64,000 nucleotides of DNA from Streptomyces sp. RerS4 (GTDB taxonomy: Bacteria > Actinomycetota > Actinomycetes > Streptomycetales > Streptomycetaceae): NCBI RefSeq assembly GCF_023515955.1, contig NZ_CP097322.1, positions 4,016,501 to 4,080,500 on the forward strand. Direction: 5' to 3'. Below, piece by piece: positions 1-7,370 of this stretch. The notes under the pieces were generated by a model that was not told the origin of the DNA, ran no database searches, and worked only from the letters and a program-made list of their open reading frames with translations. The translations under genes were made by a program, and so were the position numbers. Each line of letters begins with the position of its first letter. The stretch's first letter is position 1.

Positions 1-341
1 TACACGGCCGGTCCGATCGCGCTCGCCAGGCCGTCCTCCTCCACGGACTCCACCGACGGCGCCACGCGCAGGGCGGCGACCTGTTCGGGGGACAGGCGCG
101 CCGAGAAGCCGTGCAGGGCGATGCGGAAGACGTGCTCCGGGGTGATCCCGTGGGCGGCGGCCACCGAGGTGGGGTCGACGTCGCGGTGGACGGTGACGAG
201 GTACGTCGGCCAGTCGACCGGCGCCACCACCGCGGGCGCGGTGGCGGCGTCGGCGGACTGGGCGGCGGGCAGGACGGCCACGGCGGCCAGTGCGGCGGTG
301 GCGACGGCCGTCGGCACGGCCCAGCTCGGTCGGGTGCGCAT
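1..341 (-). CDS. S8 subtilisin-like secreted peptidase, N-terminal part (runs off the window)
   Basis: Only the first 113 codons are present; the gene continues to the left of the window. ATG at 341-339 opens a signal peptide (MRTR, then an Ala/Val-rich hydrophobic stretch ending near residue 32). It is followed by a propeptide of the inhibitor I9 type: a VTVHRDVD strand, HGFSARLSPEQVAALR and a VESVEEDG end. This matches the propeptide of the gene at 773, which has YIVSLDRGVD, MNGFAASLSEKQL and VTSVEQD in the same places. The subtilisin domain itself is outside the window, so the peptidase call rests on the propeptide and on the neighbour's likeness. The two genes are transcribed away from each other and look like a duplicated pair. 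Confidence 0.8.
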   Translation of the reverse strand, partial: MRTRPSWAVPTAVATAALAAVAVLPAAQSADAATAPAVVAPVDWPTYLVTVHRDVDPTSVAAAHGITPEHVFRIALHGFSARLSPEQVAALRVAPSVESVEEDGLASAIGPAV

Positions 342-772
342 GACGGCGACGCCATCACGCACGTCCGGGCCGGTCAACGACCCCGTCCGGCGCGGCGGGC
401 GCGGGCGGGGGTGAACCCCGGGCGCGCTCGGTCGTGTCTTGTGGCTCATGCCGGGCGTCGCGAGCCCCGCGAGCCCGGCATGAGCCACAAGACACGACCT
501 GGCCCGACGGCCCCCGCGTCACGGCCCGTACGGGTGAATTCGGGACGGCCGGGGTGGACCCCGTAGCGCGCCCCGGGCGGCGTGCCACGCCACGTGCGTG
601 AACCTTTTTGCGCGGGTCCGCCGCCCCTTGCGCCAGGTGGACCCGGGCTGTTTCAAGTTCCGCCGGGCCGGCGACCGATGCACCGGGAGTCCGTCCTCGC
701 GGGGGTTTCACGCCCCGGCGGCGGACGGCTCCAGCCACCGTTCTCCGCCTTCCGCTTCAGGGAGTTGCCTCC
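342..772. other. Divergent intergenic region between two S8 peptidase genes
   Basis: 431 bases lie between the start codons of the two divergent peptidase genes. A long perfect hairpin (430-499) sits in the middle. No convincing gene was seen: the open frames here lack a good ribosome site and have no recognisable protein. Promoters for both peptidases must lie here, but I could not assign -10/-35 boxes with confidence. Confidence 0.6.
430..499. repeat. Compact palindromic repeat, 27-bp perfect arms
   Basis: Bases 430-456 and 473-499 are exact reverse complements. The 16-base middle can pair further (TCGCG with CGCGA). The arm contains GTGTCTTGTGGCTCATGCC, and the 23-base stretch reading to GGGC differs by one base from the solo repeat end at 58766-58788. 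It belongs to the same general family as the elements at 23912-24073 and 32287-32481. It may act as a bidirectional terminator or be a remnant of a mobile element; neither is proven. Confidence 0.75.
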
Positions 773-1960
773 ATGCGCATGCTCGTCCGTCTGGCCGTCG
801 CCGCCCTCCTCACGACCACCCCGGCCCTGGCCGCTGGTGCGGCCGCCGCCGACACCCCGGAGCCCACGCCCGTCCCGCTGCACAGCGCCGTCGCCAACGC
901 CCTGCCCGGCCAGTACATCGTCAGCCTGGACCGGGGCGTCGACGCGACCGCCTTGGCGAACAAGCTCAACCTGAAGCCGTCCTTCGTCTACCGCACGGCC
1001 ATGAACGGCTTCGCCGCCTCGCTCAGCGAGAAGCAGCTGAACTCCGTCCGCACGAGCTTGGGCGTGACGTCGGTCGAGCAGGACGCGACGGCGTCCGCCC
1101 CGCCCACCCCGATCGCCACCCCGTCGGGGCGGGTGCCGGCCAATTCCTGGGGCCTGGACCGCGTCGACCAGAGGGACCTGCCGCTCGACAGCGAGTTCAC
1201 CGTCGGGGGCAACGGCGCCCCGGTGACCGCGTACATCCTGGACACCGGCATCGACTACAAGCACGAGGAGTTCGGCGGCCGGGCCACGTACGGCTTCGAC
1301 GCGATGGGCGACGGCCGGCTGGGCGCGGACTGCAACGGGCACGGCACGCACGTCGCGGGCACGGTCGGCGGCAAGACGTACGGCGTCGCGACGAAGGCCA
1401 ACCTGGTCAGCGTCCGCGTCCTCGGCTGTGACGGCCGGGGCTCGTTCTCGGGGATCATCGCCGGCCTGGACTGGGTGGCCCGCAACGCCCAGCAGCCCGC
1501 CGTCCTCAACGGCTCGCTGGGCGGCGGGTACTCCCAGGCGCTGAACGACGCCGCCAACAACCTGTCGCGGGCGGGCGTCCTTCCGGTCATCGCGGCGGGC
1601 AACGATTCGAGGAACGCCGCCAACTACTCGCCGGCGTCCGCCGAACGGGCGCTCACGGTCGCGGCGAGCAACCGCTACGACGTGGAGACCGCCTTCTCCA
1701 ACTACGGCGAGGTGGTGGACCTCTACGCCCCCGGCCAGGACATCCTCTCGGCCCGCCTCGGTGGCGGCACCGTCGCCCTGAACGGCACCTCGATGGCGGC
1801 CCCGCACGTCGCCGGAGCCGCCGTCCTCTTCAAGCAGAAGCACCCGAACGCCACCCCGGACCAGGTCTTCAACGCGCTGGTGACGAGCTCCACGAAGGAC
1901 AGGCTGAGCTTCCTGGGCACCGGAAGCCCCAACCGCCTCCTGTTCACCGGCGGTCTGTGA
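773..1960 (+). CDS. S8 family secreted serine peptidase (proteinase K-like)
   Basis: This 395-residue extracellular endopeptidase is made as a preproprotein. The ATG at 773 follows GGGAG at 760-764 by eight bases. Residues 1-27 form a signal peptide. Residues about 46-105 are an I9 propeptide, which normally acts as folding chaperone and inhibitor and is cut off. The catalytic domain runs from about 125 to the end. The triad is visible as D157 (LDTGI), H190 (GHGTHVAG) and S340 (GTSMAAPHVAG), with the oxyanion Asn in AAGND near 278. There is no C-terminal extra domain, so this is a minimal subtilase. It is convergent with the DUF397 gene, with four bases between them. A paralogue begins on the other strand at 341. 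Confidence 0.95.
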   Translation: MRMLVRLAVAALLTTTPALAAGAAAADTPEPTPVPLHSAVANALPGQYIVSLDRGVDATALANKLNLKPSFVYRTAMNGFAASLSEKQLNSVRTSLGVTSVEQDATASAPPTPIATPSGRVPANSWGLDRVDQRDLPLDSEFTVGGNGAPVTAYILDTGIDYKHEEFGGRATYGFDAMGDGRLGADCNGHGTHVAGTVGGKTYGVATKANLVSVRVLGCDGRGSFSGIIAGLDWVARNAQQPAVLNGSLGGGYSQALNDAANNLSRAGVLPVIAAGNDSRNAANYSPASAERALTVAASNRYDVETAFSNYGEVVDLYAPGQDILSARLGGGTVALNGTSMAAPHVAGAAVLFKQKHPNATPDQVFNALVTSSTKDRLSFLGTGSPNRLLFTGGL

Positions 1961-1964
1961 CCCG

Positions 1965-2219
1965 TCAGAGCGTCCTGACGAAGGCGCTCCAGGCCCGCGC
2001 GTGGAACACCACGTGCGGGCCGTCCGGGACCTTGGAGTCCCGAACGGGGACGACGTCGGGGTGCGCGTCACAGACCTCGACGCAGTTCCCGCCGCTGCCA
2101 TCACTGTGGGTGGACTTCCGCCACGTGCCCATCTCCAGGCAGTTGCCGCCGTCGCCGCCGCTGTAACTGGACTTGTGCCAGACGGCTGCCGACAGGTCGT
2201 ACTCAGGCGTGTTGGTCAT
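1965..2219 (-). CDS. DUF397 domain protein with a duplicated motif
   Basis: An 84-residue protein of the DUF397 family, which in Streptomyces commonly lies just downstream of an XRE regulator and forms a pair with it. The family motif is present twice: WHKSSYSGGDGGNCLEM and then WRKSTHSDGSGGNCVEV, about 19 residues apart, so the protein looks like an internal tandem duplication. The remainder (VPVRDSKVPDGP ... FHARAWSAFV) is the usual DUF397 tail. Its ATG lies 17 bases inside the end of the XRE gene, so the two are probably co-translated. The molecular role is unknown; family members such as the WhiJ/BldB-linked sets affect development and antibiotic production. Confidence 0.88.
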   Translation of the reverse strand: MTNTPEYDLSAAVWHKSSYSGGDGGNCLEMGTWRKSTHSDGSGGNCVEVCDAHPDVVPVRDSKVPDGPHVVFHARAWSAFVRTL

Positions 2220-3039
2220 TTTCGTACTCCTCCGCCATCGACTCGATCAGGGCCAGGGACTGGCTCGGGGACAGCGCGCTGGCCGTGAGCAGATCGTAGG
2301 TCAGGGTGTATTTGGCGACTGTGGCCGGATCGTCGAACAACTGGCCCATCCCGATGCCGTCAACATAGGCGAGCGGCGGCGCGTCCGCAAAGGCCATCAG
2401 TTTGAGCGAGCCGTCCATGCCCGCGTGGAAGCCCGCACTGAATGGCAGGACTTGGACGATGATCCGGTTCGCGCGGATCAGCTTGGCGATGTGTCGCAGG
2501 GCGGCGGCCAGGACCTTCGGGTCGTCCCCGGCGCGGCGGAGGACCGCTTCGTCAAGCACGCACCAAAACAACGGGGTTGTTTTATTGTCCAGGATCGCCG
2601 ACCTTTCGAGCCGGTTCGTGACCAGCTCGTCGATCGCCTCCTCGGTCGCCGTCGGCTGGTAGGCGCGGAAGATGGCCCGCGCGTACGCCTCCGTCTGGAG
2701 CAGGCCCGGGATGATCTGCGGCGCGTACTCGCGGATGGAGATCGCCAGCGCTTCGGCCTCGGCCGCCGCCGCGAAGTGGTCGGGGTACTTGGACTTGGCC
2801 GCCGCGCCGCAGTTGCGGGCGAAGAAGCCGTCCGTGCCAAGGATTTCATCGATCTGTCGGGCCAGTTCGAGGTGCATCCGGCGGATGCCGGCCTCCAACT
2901 GGCCGATGAACGAACCGCTGACGAAGAGGGGTTCCCCGAGTTCGGCCTGGCTCAGGCCCGCCCGTTTGCGGGCCACGCGGAGTTCGGCGCCGAGGAGGGC
3001 GCGGGGGGAGGACGAGGGGTCCAGGTTCTTTCCTGGCAT
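2203..3039 (-). CDS. XRE-family regulator with DUF5753
   Basis: A 278-residue DNA-binding regulator. Residues about 14-70 form the helix-turn-helix (LRVARKRAGLSQAELGEPL, then SGSFIGQLEAGIR). The rest is the DUF5753 domain typical of Streptomyces XRE proteins (YAPQIIPGLLQTEAYARAI; QVLPFSAGFHAGMDGSL; VAKYTLTYDLL). It overlaps the DUF397 gene downstream. Families of this kind act as paired regulator and partner, with the DUF397 protein modulating the DNA-binding protein. A two-gene hypothetical unit is read divergently from 3154, and its leader holds an inverted repeat (3106-3140) that is a possible operator. Confidence 0.92.
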   Translation of the reverse strand: MPGKNLDPSSSPRALLGAELRVARKRAGLSQAELGEPLFVSGSFIGQLEAGIRRMHLELARQIDEILGTDGFFARNCGAAAKSKYPDHFAAAAEAEALAISIREYAPQIIPGLLQTEAYARAIFRAYQPTATEEAIDELVTNRLERSAILDNKTTPLFWCVLDEAVLRRAGDDPKVLAAALRHIAKLIRANRIIVQVLPFSAGFHAGMDGSLKLMAFADAPPLAYVDGIGMGQLFDDPATVAKYTLTYDLLTASALSPSQSLALIESMAEEYENDQHA

Positions 3040-3105
3040 GACAACTCCCGGTACAACATGTGCGGTTGCTGCGGTGGGCCACTTGAAAGGCTAGCCCTGT
3101 CATCG

Positions 3106-3140
3106 CCACTCTGTGTGCAGAACCTGAATACTCAGAGTGG
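3106..3140. promoter_or_regulatory. Inverted repeat in the XRE / hypothetical divergent region
   Basis: CCACTCTG at 3106-3113 is the exact reverse complement of CAGAGTGG at 3133-3140, with 19 bases between. The right arm runs directly into the GGAAGG ribosome site (3139-3144) of the gene at 3154. It could be an operator for the XRE protein, or an RNA hairpin that partly masks the ribosome site. Placement is suggestive only. Confidence 0.4.
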
Positions 3141-3153
3141 AAGGTGACATGTC

Positions 3154-3372
3154 ATGGTGCTCACTCCGAAAGAGCGGATGCGTGCGGCCGAAGAGGCGGT
3201 GGGGCAGCTGAAAGCGGCCCTCGACGGGGTCGGTGTCGTCTTCCCCTCGCTCGGGGTGGACGGGGTGTCGGCCGCGGGGACGTACGGGCTGCCGCTGGTC
3301 GACCTCGGGCGCTGCAACCTCGACACCGCGCTGCGGCTGGCCGCCGTCCTGCACGAGCGGGCGCGCCCGTGA
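3154..3372 (+). CDS. Small hypothetical protein
   Basis: A 72-residue soluble protein that I do not recognise. The ATG at 3154 has GGAAGG seven to ten bases upstream. The sequence starts with a charged helix (PKERMRAAEEAVGQLKAAL) and ends with another (NLDTALRLAAVLHERAR), joined by a Gly/Val-rich middle. There is no signal peptide or membrane segment. Its stop overlaps the GTG of the next gene (GTGA), so the two are translationally coupled. The unit is divergent from the XRE/DUF397 pair, a context often seen for small accessory genes around such regulators. Confidence 0.7.
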   Translation: MVLTPKERMRAAEEAVGQLKAALDGVGVVFPSLGVDGVSAAGTYGLPLVDLGRCNLDTALRLAAVLHERARP

Positions 3373-4046
3373 CCGAGGAGGGGATCGGCTCGGCGGAGTT
3401 CGCGTTCGAGCTGGGCTGGAAGCTGCGCGGGCTGGAGACGGCCTTGGCGGGGGGCCGTTGGCGGCGGTGCGGGAGCGGGTTGTCGGTGCGGGTACGGCGT
3501 GACGAGGGCGGTGAGGACGGGGCGGCGGTGTGGACGGCCGTCGGGGACGACGGGGAGCGGCGGGAGAGTCGGAGCGCGGAGTCGGCGGACGAGGCGACGG
3601 CGCTGGTGCACGAGGCGTTCGGGTTGAAGGCGTGGCGTCCGCAACCGCCTCCGCCGCCGGGCTGGCAGCGGTTCACGCTCGTCCACTGTCCGGCGGGGGA
3701 GTACCCGGGCTTCGAGGACGCCCGCTACGACGCGATCAAGGCGCGGCCCCCGATGGGCTGCGTGGTGGAGCAGGTCTGCGGGTACTTCGGGCTGCGGTGC
3801 GAGCGGCCGGGCGCGCGGCTGCTGGACGCGGTGGCGCAGACGTGCGGGGAGATCAGAGCCGGGCACGGGCTGCTGATGACGGACCTCGGCATCGAGAAGC
3901 TGTGGGAGTGGTCGGCGGACGGCCTCGACGGCTGGGGCGCGGAGATCGTGGGGCAGCTGCTCCTGATGGCCGCCGAACGGGGCCCGAAGCTCGGCTACAG
4001 CACCGATGACCTGGTGCGTTTCCTGAGAGCGGCCACAGGCCCGTAA
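3369..4046 (+). CDS. Hypothetical protein coupled to the upstream small gene
   Basis: A 225-residue protein of unknown family. The GTG start at 3369 overlaps the preceding TGA, which decides the start. An N-terminal region (about 1-95) rich in Arg, Glu and Asp reads like a sequence-divergent beta/alpha domain (WRRCGSGLSVRVRRDE). A C-terminal region (about 100-225) has several aromatic and Cys residues (MGCVVEQVCGYFGLRCE, LWEWSADGLDGWGAEIVGQLL). No signal peptide or membrane helix is visible. A strong hairpin (4053-4083) follows directly and ends the unit before the convergent PTS gene. No function can be assigned. Confidence 0.7.
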   Translation: MTEEGIGSAEFAFELGWKLRGLETALAGGRWRRCGSGLSVRVRRDEGGEDGAAVWTAVGDDGERRESRSAESADEATALVHEAFGLKAWRPQPPPPPGWQRFTLVHCPAGEYPGFEDARYDAIKARPPMGCVVEQVCGYFGLRCERPGARLLDAVAQTCGEIRAGHGLLMTDLGIEKLWEWSADGLDGWGAEIVGQLLLMAAERGPKLGYSTDDLVRFLRAATGP

Positions 4047-4052
4047 CCGGGC

Positions 4053-4083
4053 GCGAGGGGCTCCCCGTGCGGAAGCCCCTCGC
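4053..4083. terminator. Bidirectional hairpin terminator
   Basis: GCGAGGGGCT (4053-4062) pairs perfectly with AGCCCCTCGC (4074-4083) across an 11-base loop. It lies between the convergent ends of the hypothetical gene (4046) and the PTS gene (4095). There is no T-run, as is usual in Streptomyces. Confidence 0.7.
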
Positions 4084-4094
4084 ATCGCCGGCAC

Positions 4095-5588
4095 TCACGG
4101 GGCCAGGGCCGGTTCCTTCGTCGGTTCGGTGGTGGCGGGGGTGGCCGGTGGCAGGGGGTCGGTGTCGAGGTCGGCGAGCATCTGCGGGGTGAAGCCGAAG
4201 AAGTACGTGGTGGCGAAGCCGACGAGGTAGCCGACGCCGAGGCCGCCCGCGTAGACGGCGATCGTCGGGGCCATCGCGGAGGTGCCGTCCAGCAGCGGGA
4301 ACAGGGCCCAGCCGGAGGGGCCGATGGCGGTCGAGCCGAAGCCGACGCCGAGCTGGTTGCAGAGGCCGATGAAGGCCCCGCCGGCGGCCCCGCCGACGCA
4401 GGCGGTGACGAACGGCCGCCCCAGCGGCAGGGAGACCCCGTAGATCAGCGGTTCGCCGACGCCCAGGAAACCGGCCGGGAGCGCGGACTTGATGGTGGCG
4501 CGGATCGAGCCGTTGCGCGGGAGGCGGTAGTAGACGGCGATGGCGGCGCCGACCTGACCGGCGCCGGCCATGGCGAGGATCGGCAGCAGGACGGTGTACC
4601 CGGACTCCTCGATGAGGGTGGTGTGGATGGGGATCAGGGCCTGGTGCAGGCCCAGCATCACCAGTGGCAGGAACAGCCCGCCGAGGACCAGCCCGGCGAA
4701 GGCGCCGCCGGCGGCCAGCAGCCAGTGGGCGAAGTCGCCGATGGCGGTGGAGACGACGCCGGCGACGTACATCAGGCCGAAGAGGGTGACGAGGCCGCAG
4801 GCCAGTACGGTCAGGGTGGGAGTGACCAGCACGTCGAGGGTCTCGGGGACCCACTTGCGGCACCACTTCTCCACCTGGACGGCGAGCAGCGCGGCCGCGA
4901 GCGCGCCGAGGACGCCGCCCTGGCCGGGGGAGAGGTGCTCGCCGAACACCTCGATCTTCGCGACGCCCGGGAAGACGATGATCGCGGCGACGGCGCCGCC
5001 GAGGATGGGCGTACCGCCGAATTCCTTGGCGGTGTTGAAGCCGACGAACACGGCGATCAGCGACATGAAGCCGGAGGCCATGGCGGCGAGGGCGGGGACG
5101 AGGGTGGGCAGCCAACCGAGGTTGGTGAGCACGCCGTTCAGGCCGGCGAGGATGCCGCAGCCGATGAGGGCGGGGATGAGCGGGACGAAGATGTTCGCGA
5201 CGCGGCGCAGGAGGAGCTTGAAGGGGGTGGCGTTCCGGGCCTTCCGCGCCTCCTTCAGCGCCTGGCCCTGGGCGGCGAGTGCGTCGGCGGTGACGGCCTT
5301 GGGGGCGGGAGCCGTGGGGGTATCGGGCTGCGCTTGCGCCACGAGGGCCTCGAACTCGGGGGTGACGCGGGCGACGGCGCCCGGCCCGAGCACGATCTGG
5401 TAGGTCTCGTCCTCCACCACGCCCAGCACCGCCGGGACGGCCTTGAGGGCCTCGTCCTGGACGAGCGAGCGGTCGCGCAGGCCGATGCGCAGACGGGTCA
5501 TGCAGTGGGCGATGGAGGTGATGTTGTCCGGGCCGCCGACCAGGGGAAGGATCGCGGCGGCTGTGGCGCGGTTCTTGTCAGTGGACAT
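4095..5588 (-). CDS. murP: PTS transporter EIIBC, probably for N-acetylmuramic acid
   Basis: A 497-residue inner-membrane sugar permease of the phosphotransferase system, which imports and phosphorylates its sugar. Residues 1-90 are the EIIB domain with the phosphocysteine C29 in ITSIAHCMTRLRI. A linker with Pro/Ala (about 95-135) leads to an EIIC domain of about ten membrane segments from residue 145 (FVPLIPALIGCGILAGL; GGVLGALAAALLAVQ; the GVGEPLIYGVSLPLGRP signature). No EIIA domain is attached, so a separate EIIA must serve it. It lies 29 bases downstream of murQ in the same direction. That pairing is the main reason to favour MurNAc over glucose-type sugars; GlcNAc or another amino sugar cannot be excluded. 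Confidence 0.8.
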   Translation of the reverse strand: MSTDKNRATAAAILPLVGGPDNITSIAHCMTRLRIGLRDRSLVQDEALKAVPAVLGVVEDETYQIVLGPGAVARVTPEFEALVAQAQPDTPTAPAPKAVTADALAAQGQALKEARKARNATPFKLLLRRVANIFVPLIPALIGCGILAGLNGVLTNLGWLPTLVPALAAMASGFMSLIAVFVGFNTAKEFGGTPILGGAVAAIIVFPGVAKIEVFGEHLSPGQGGVLGALAAALLAVQVEKWCRKWVPETLDVLVTPTLTVLACGLVTLFGLMYVAGVVSTAIGDFAHWLLAAGGAFAGLVLGGLFLPLVMLGLHQALIPIHTTLIEESGYTVLLPILAMAGAGQVGAAIAVYYRLPRNGSIRATIKSALPAGFLGVGEPLIYGVSLPLGRPFVTACVGGAAGGAFIGLCNQLGVGFGSTAIGPSGWALFPLLDGTSAMAPTIAVYAGGLGVGYLVGFATTYFFGFTPQMLADLDTDPLPPATPATTEPTKEPALAP

Positions 5589-5617
5589 GCGGTCGCCTTG
5601 CTTCGAGGGGGAGTCTC

Positions 5618-6559
5618 CTACGGGAGGGTGGCCTGCCGGCCGGCTTCGGCGAGGGCGGCGCGCAGGTGGCCCCCGGCGGCGGTCAGCAGCTTGGCGGCGG
5701 TGGGGCCGTCGACTCCGCCGAGCAGGACGAGGATCGCGTTCTTGACCTCGCCGTCGGTGGTGCTGAGCGCGGCCTCGATCTCGGCGTCGGCGGCGCCGGT
5801 GGCGAGGGCGACGATGCGGCGGGAGCGGGCGCGCAGCTTCTCGTTGGAGGCGCGTACGTCGACCATGAGGTTCCCGTAGGTCTTGCCGAGGCGGATCATC
5901 GTGACCGTCGAGATGAGGTTCAGGACGAGCTTTTGCGCGGTGCCGGCCTTCAGGCGGGTGGAGCCGGTGAGCAGCTCGGGGCCGACGACGACCTCGATGC
6001 CGTGGTCGGCGGCGGCGGCCAGCGCCGATCCGGCGTTGCAGGACAGGCCGACGGTGAGCGCGCCGCGGGCGCGGGCGAAGTCGACGGCGCCGATCGCGTA
6101 CGGGGTGCGGCCGGAGGCGGAGACGCCGATCACGGTGTCGTCGGGGCCGATGTCGAGGGCGGTGAGGTCCTCGGCGGCCAGTTCGCGGGAGTCCTCGGCG
6201 CCCTCGACGGCCTTGAGCAGGGCGGAGGGGCCGCCCGCGATCAGGCCGACGACCCGTGCGGGGTCGGTGTTGAAGGTGGGCGGGCATTCGCTGGCGTCGA
6301 GTACGCCGAGCCGGCCGGCGGTGCCGGCGCCCGCGTAGACGAGGCGGCCGCCCGCGGCCATGCGTACGGCGATCGCGTCGACGGCGGCGGCGATGGCCTC
6401 CAGCTGCCCGGCGACGGCGGTGGGGACGGTGGCGTCCTCGGCGTTCATGACGCGGGCGATCTCCAGGGTGGAGAGCCGGTCGATGTCGGCCAGTTCGGGG
6501 CGGAAGGCCTCGGTGGTGAGGGTGTCGAGCTGGGCGCGGAGGGCGGCGTGCGAGGTCAC
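5618..6559 (-). CDS. murQ: N-acetylmuramic acid 6-phosphate etherase
   Basis: A 313-residue cytosolic enzyme that splits the lactyl ether of MurNAc 6-phosphate to give GlcNAc 6-phosphate and D-lactate, a step in recycling peptidoglycan. The sequence has the full-length SIS fold: GRLVYAGAGTAGRLGVLDASECPPTF near residue 70-95 (family signature), VIGVSASGRTPYAIGA, and LLTGSTRLKAGTAQKLVLN near residue 195. A UBA-like helical tail follows. It is the first gene of the murQ-murP unit, so phosphorylated MurNAc made by the permease would be its substrate. No MurR/RpiR regulator is next to it here. The upstream region (6560-6700) has no operator I could recognise. Confidence 0.95.
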   Translation of the reverse strand: MTSHAALRAQLDTLTTEAFRPELADIDRLSTLEIARVMNAEDATVPTAVAGQLEAIAAAVDAIAVRMAAGGRLVYAGAGTAGRLGVLDASECPPTFNTDPARVVGLIAGGPSALLKAVEGAEDSRELAAEDLTALDIGPDDTVIGVSASGRTPYAIGAVDFARARGALTVGLSCNAGSALAAAADHGIEVVVGPELLTGSTRLKAGTAQKLVLNLISTVTMIRLGKTYGNLMVDVRASNEKLRARSRRIVALATGAADAEIEAALSTTDGEVKNAILVLLGGVDGPTAAKLLTAAGGHLRAALAEAGRQATLP

Positions 6560-6700
6560 GGGCGGTGCTCCTGAGGGGCAGGGGGCGCGTTCTCGATCAA
6601 GCCCGCAATGTATTTTCGGGGCGCGGGAGGGTCAAGGAGCCATGAGCGGGCGCCGCGGACGGGCCTTCGCTACCGGTCGGTCGGGGTTCACAATGAGCCC

Positions 6701-7078
6701 ATGGACCACACGACCCCCCTGGAACAGGCGCTGCACGTCGCCCGTGCGCTCGTTCTCGCCGATCTCGCCGCGGGTGAGGTCGCCGACGCCGATGTCGTCT
6801 CCCTCGTCGAGGACTCGGTCACGCACCGCCGCTGGTGGGTGGAGCAGTGGCCCGAGGGGGTCGACTACCTGGCCGGACTCGTCGCCCAGGACGTCCAGGA
6901 CGCCCTGCTGGAGAAGTACGGGCGCTGGCCGCTGTGCCCGGTGTGCGAGCACGGGGATCTGCACGCGCTCGACGTGGAACCGGAGCTGGGTCCGGATCCG
7001 CACTGGGTGTGTTCGGAGGCGGGCGTGCGGGTGGCGTCCGTGGGCGCGCTCGGCCCCGTCTTCCACCCCGGCCGGTGA
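6701..7078 (+). CDS. Hypothetical protein with a CxxC/H motif
   Basis: A 125-residue soluble protein. The ATG at 6701 was chosen because the protein-like sequence begins MDHTTPLEQALHVARALVLADL. The first two thirds are helical and acidic (LVEDSVTHRRWWVEQWPEGVDYLAGLVAQDVQDALLEKYG). A short segment CPVCEHGDLHAL near residue 85 resembles half of a zinc knuckle, and a further Cys occurs in HWVCSEAG. It sits eight bases upstream of the DUF4031 gene, so the two probably form one unit. I do not know its function. Confidence 0.75.
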   Translation: MDHTTPLEQALHVARALVLADLAAGEVADADVVSLVEDSVTHRRWWVEQWPEGVDYLAGLVAQDVQDALLEKYGRWPLCPVCEHGDLHALDVEPELGPDPHWVCSEAGVRVASVGALGPVFHPGR

Positions 7079-7085
7079 GCGGCCG

Positions 7086-7358
7086 GTGACGCTGTACATC
7101 GACCCGCCGACCTGGCCGGGGCACGGCCGCATGTGGTCGCACCTGGTCAGCGACGTCTCGTACGAGGAGCTGCACGCCTTCGCCCAGTCCATCGGATGCC
7201 CGCCGCGCGCCTTCGAACGCGACCACTACGACGTGCCCTCGCACCGCTACGCGGACGCGGTGGGCGCCGGAGCGGTGGAGGTCGGCAGCAAGGAACTGGT
7301 CCGCCGCCTCACGGCCGCCGGCCTGCGCCGCCCGAAGGGCAGGCCGGCCGGCTCCTAG
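7086..7358 (+). CDS. DUF4031 domain protein
   Basis: A 90-residue protein of the DUF4031 family. GTG at 7086 gives the family N-terminus (VTLYIDPPTWPGHGRMWSHL). Conserved blocks follow: VSDVSYEELHAFAQSIGCP, FERDHYDVPSHRY and a Leu/Arg-rich end. The conserved Asp, His and Tyr residues suggest a small enzyme or ligand-binding fold, but no activity is established. Its TAG stop at 7356-7358 is formed by a CTAG that also begins a short repeat remnant shared with the convergent MFS gene. Confidence 0.85.
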   Translation: MTLYIDPPTWPGHGRMWSHLVSDVSYEELHAFAQSIGCPPRAFERDHYDVPSHRYADAVGAGAVEVGSKELVRRLTAAGLRRPKGRPAGS

Positions 7359-7370
7359 GGGGGTGTCTAG
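7355..7370. repeat. Remnant of the CTAG-bordered repeat between convergent stop codons
   Basis: The 16 bases read CTAG, a G-run, GTGT, then CTAG. The left CTAG gives the TAG stop of the DUF4031 gene. The right one, read on the other strand, gives the TAG stop of the MFS gene. The GGGGGGTGTCT core matches the ends of the repeat family seen at 20690, 23912 and 45519, here without the rest of the element. Confidence 0.55.

Noticed and set aside
653..2104. 483-codon open frame on the minus strand over the S8 peptidase
   Set aside because: It is antisense to a gene with an intact catalytic triad, is full of Arg/Gly/Val repeats, and has no ribosome site; it arises from high GC content.
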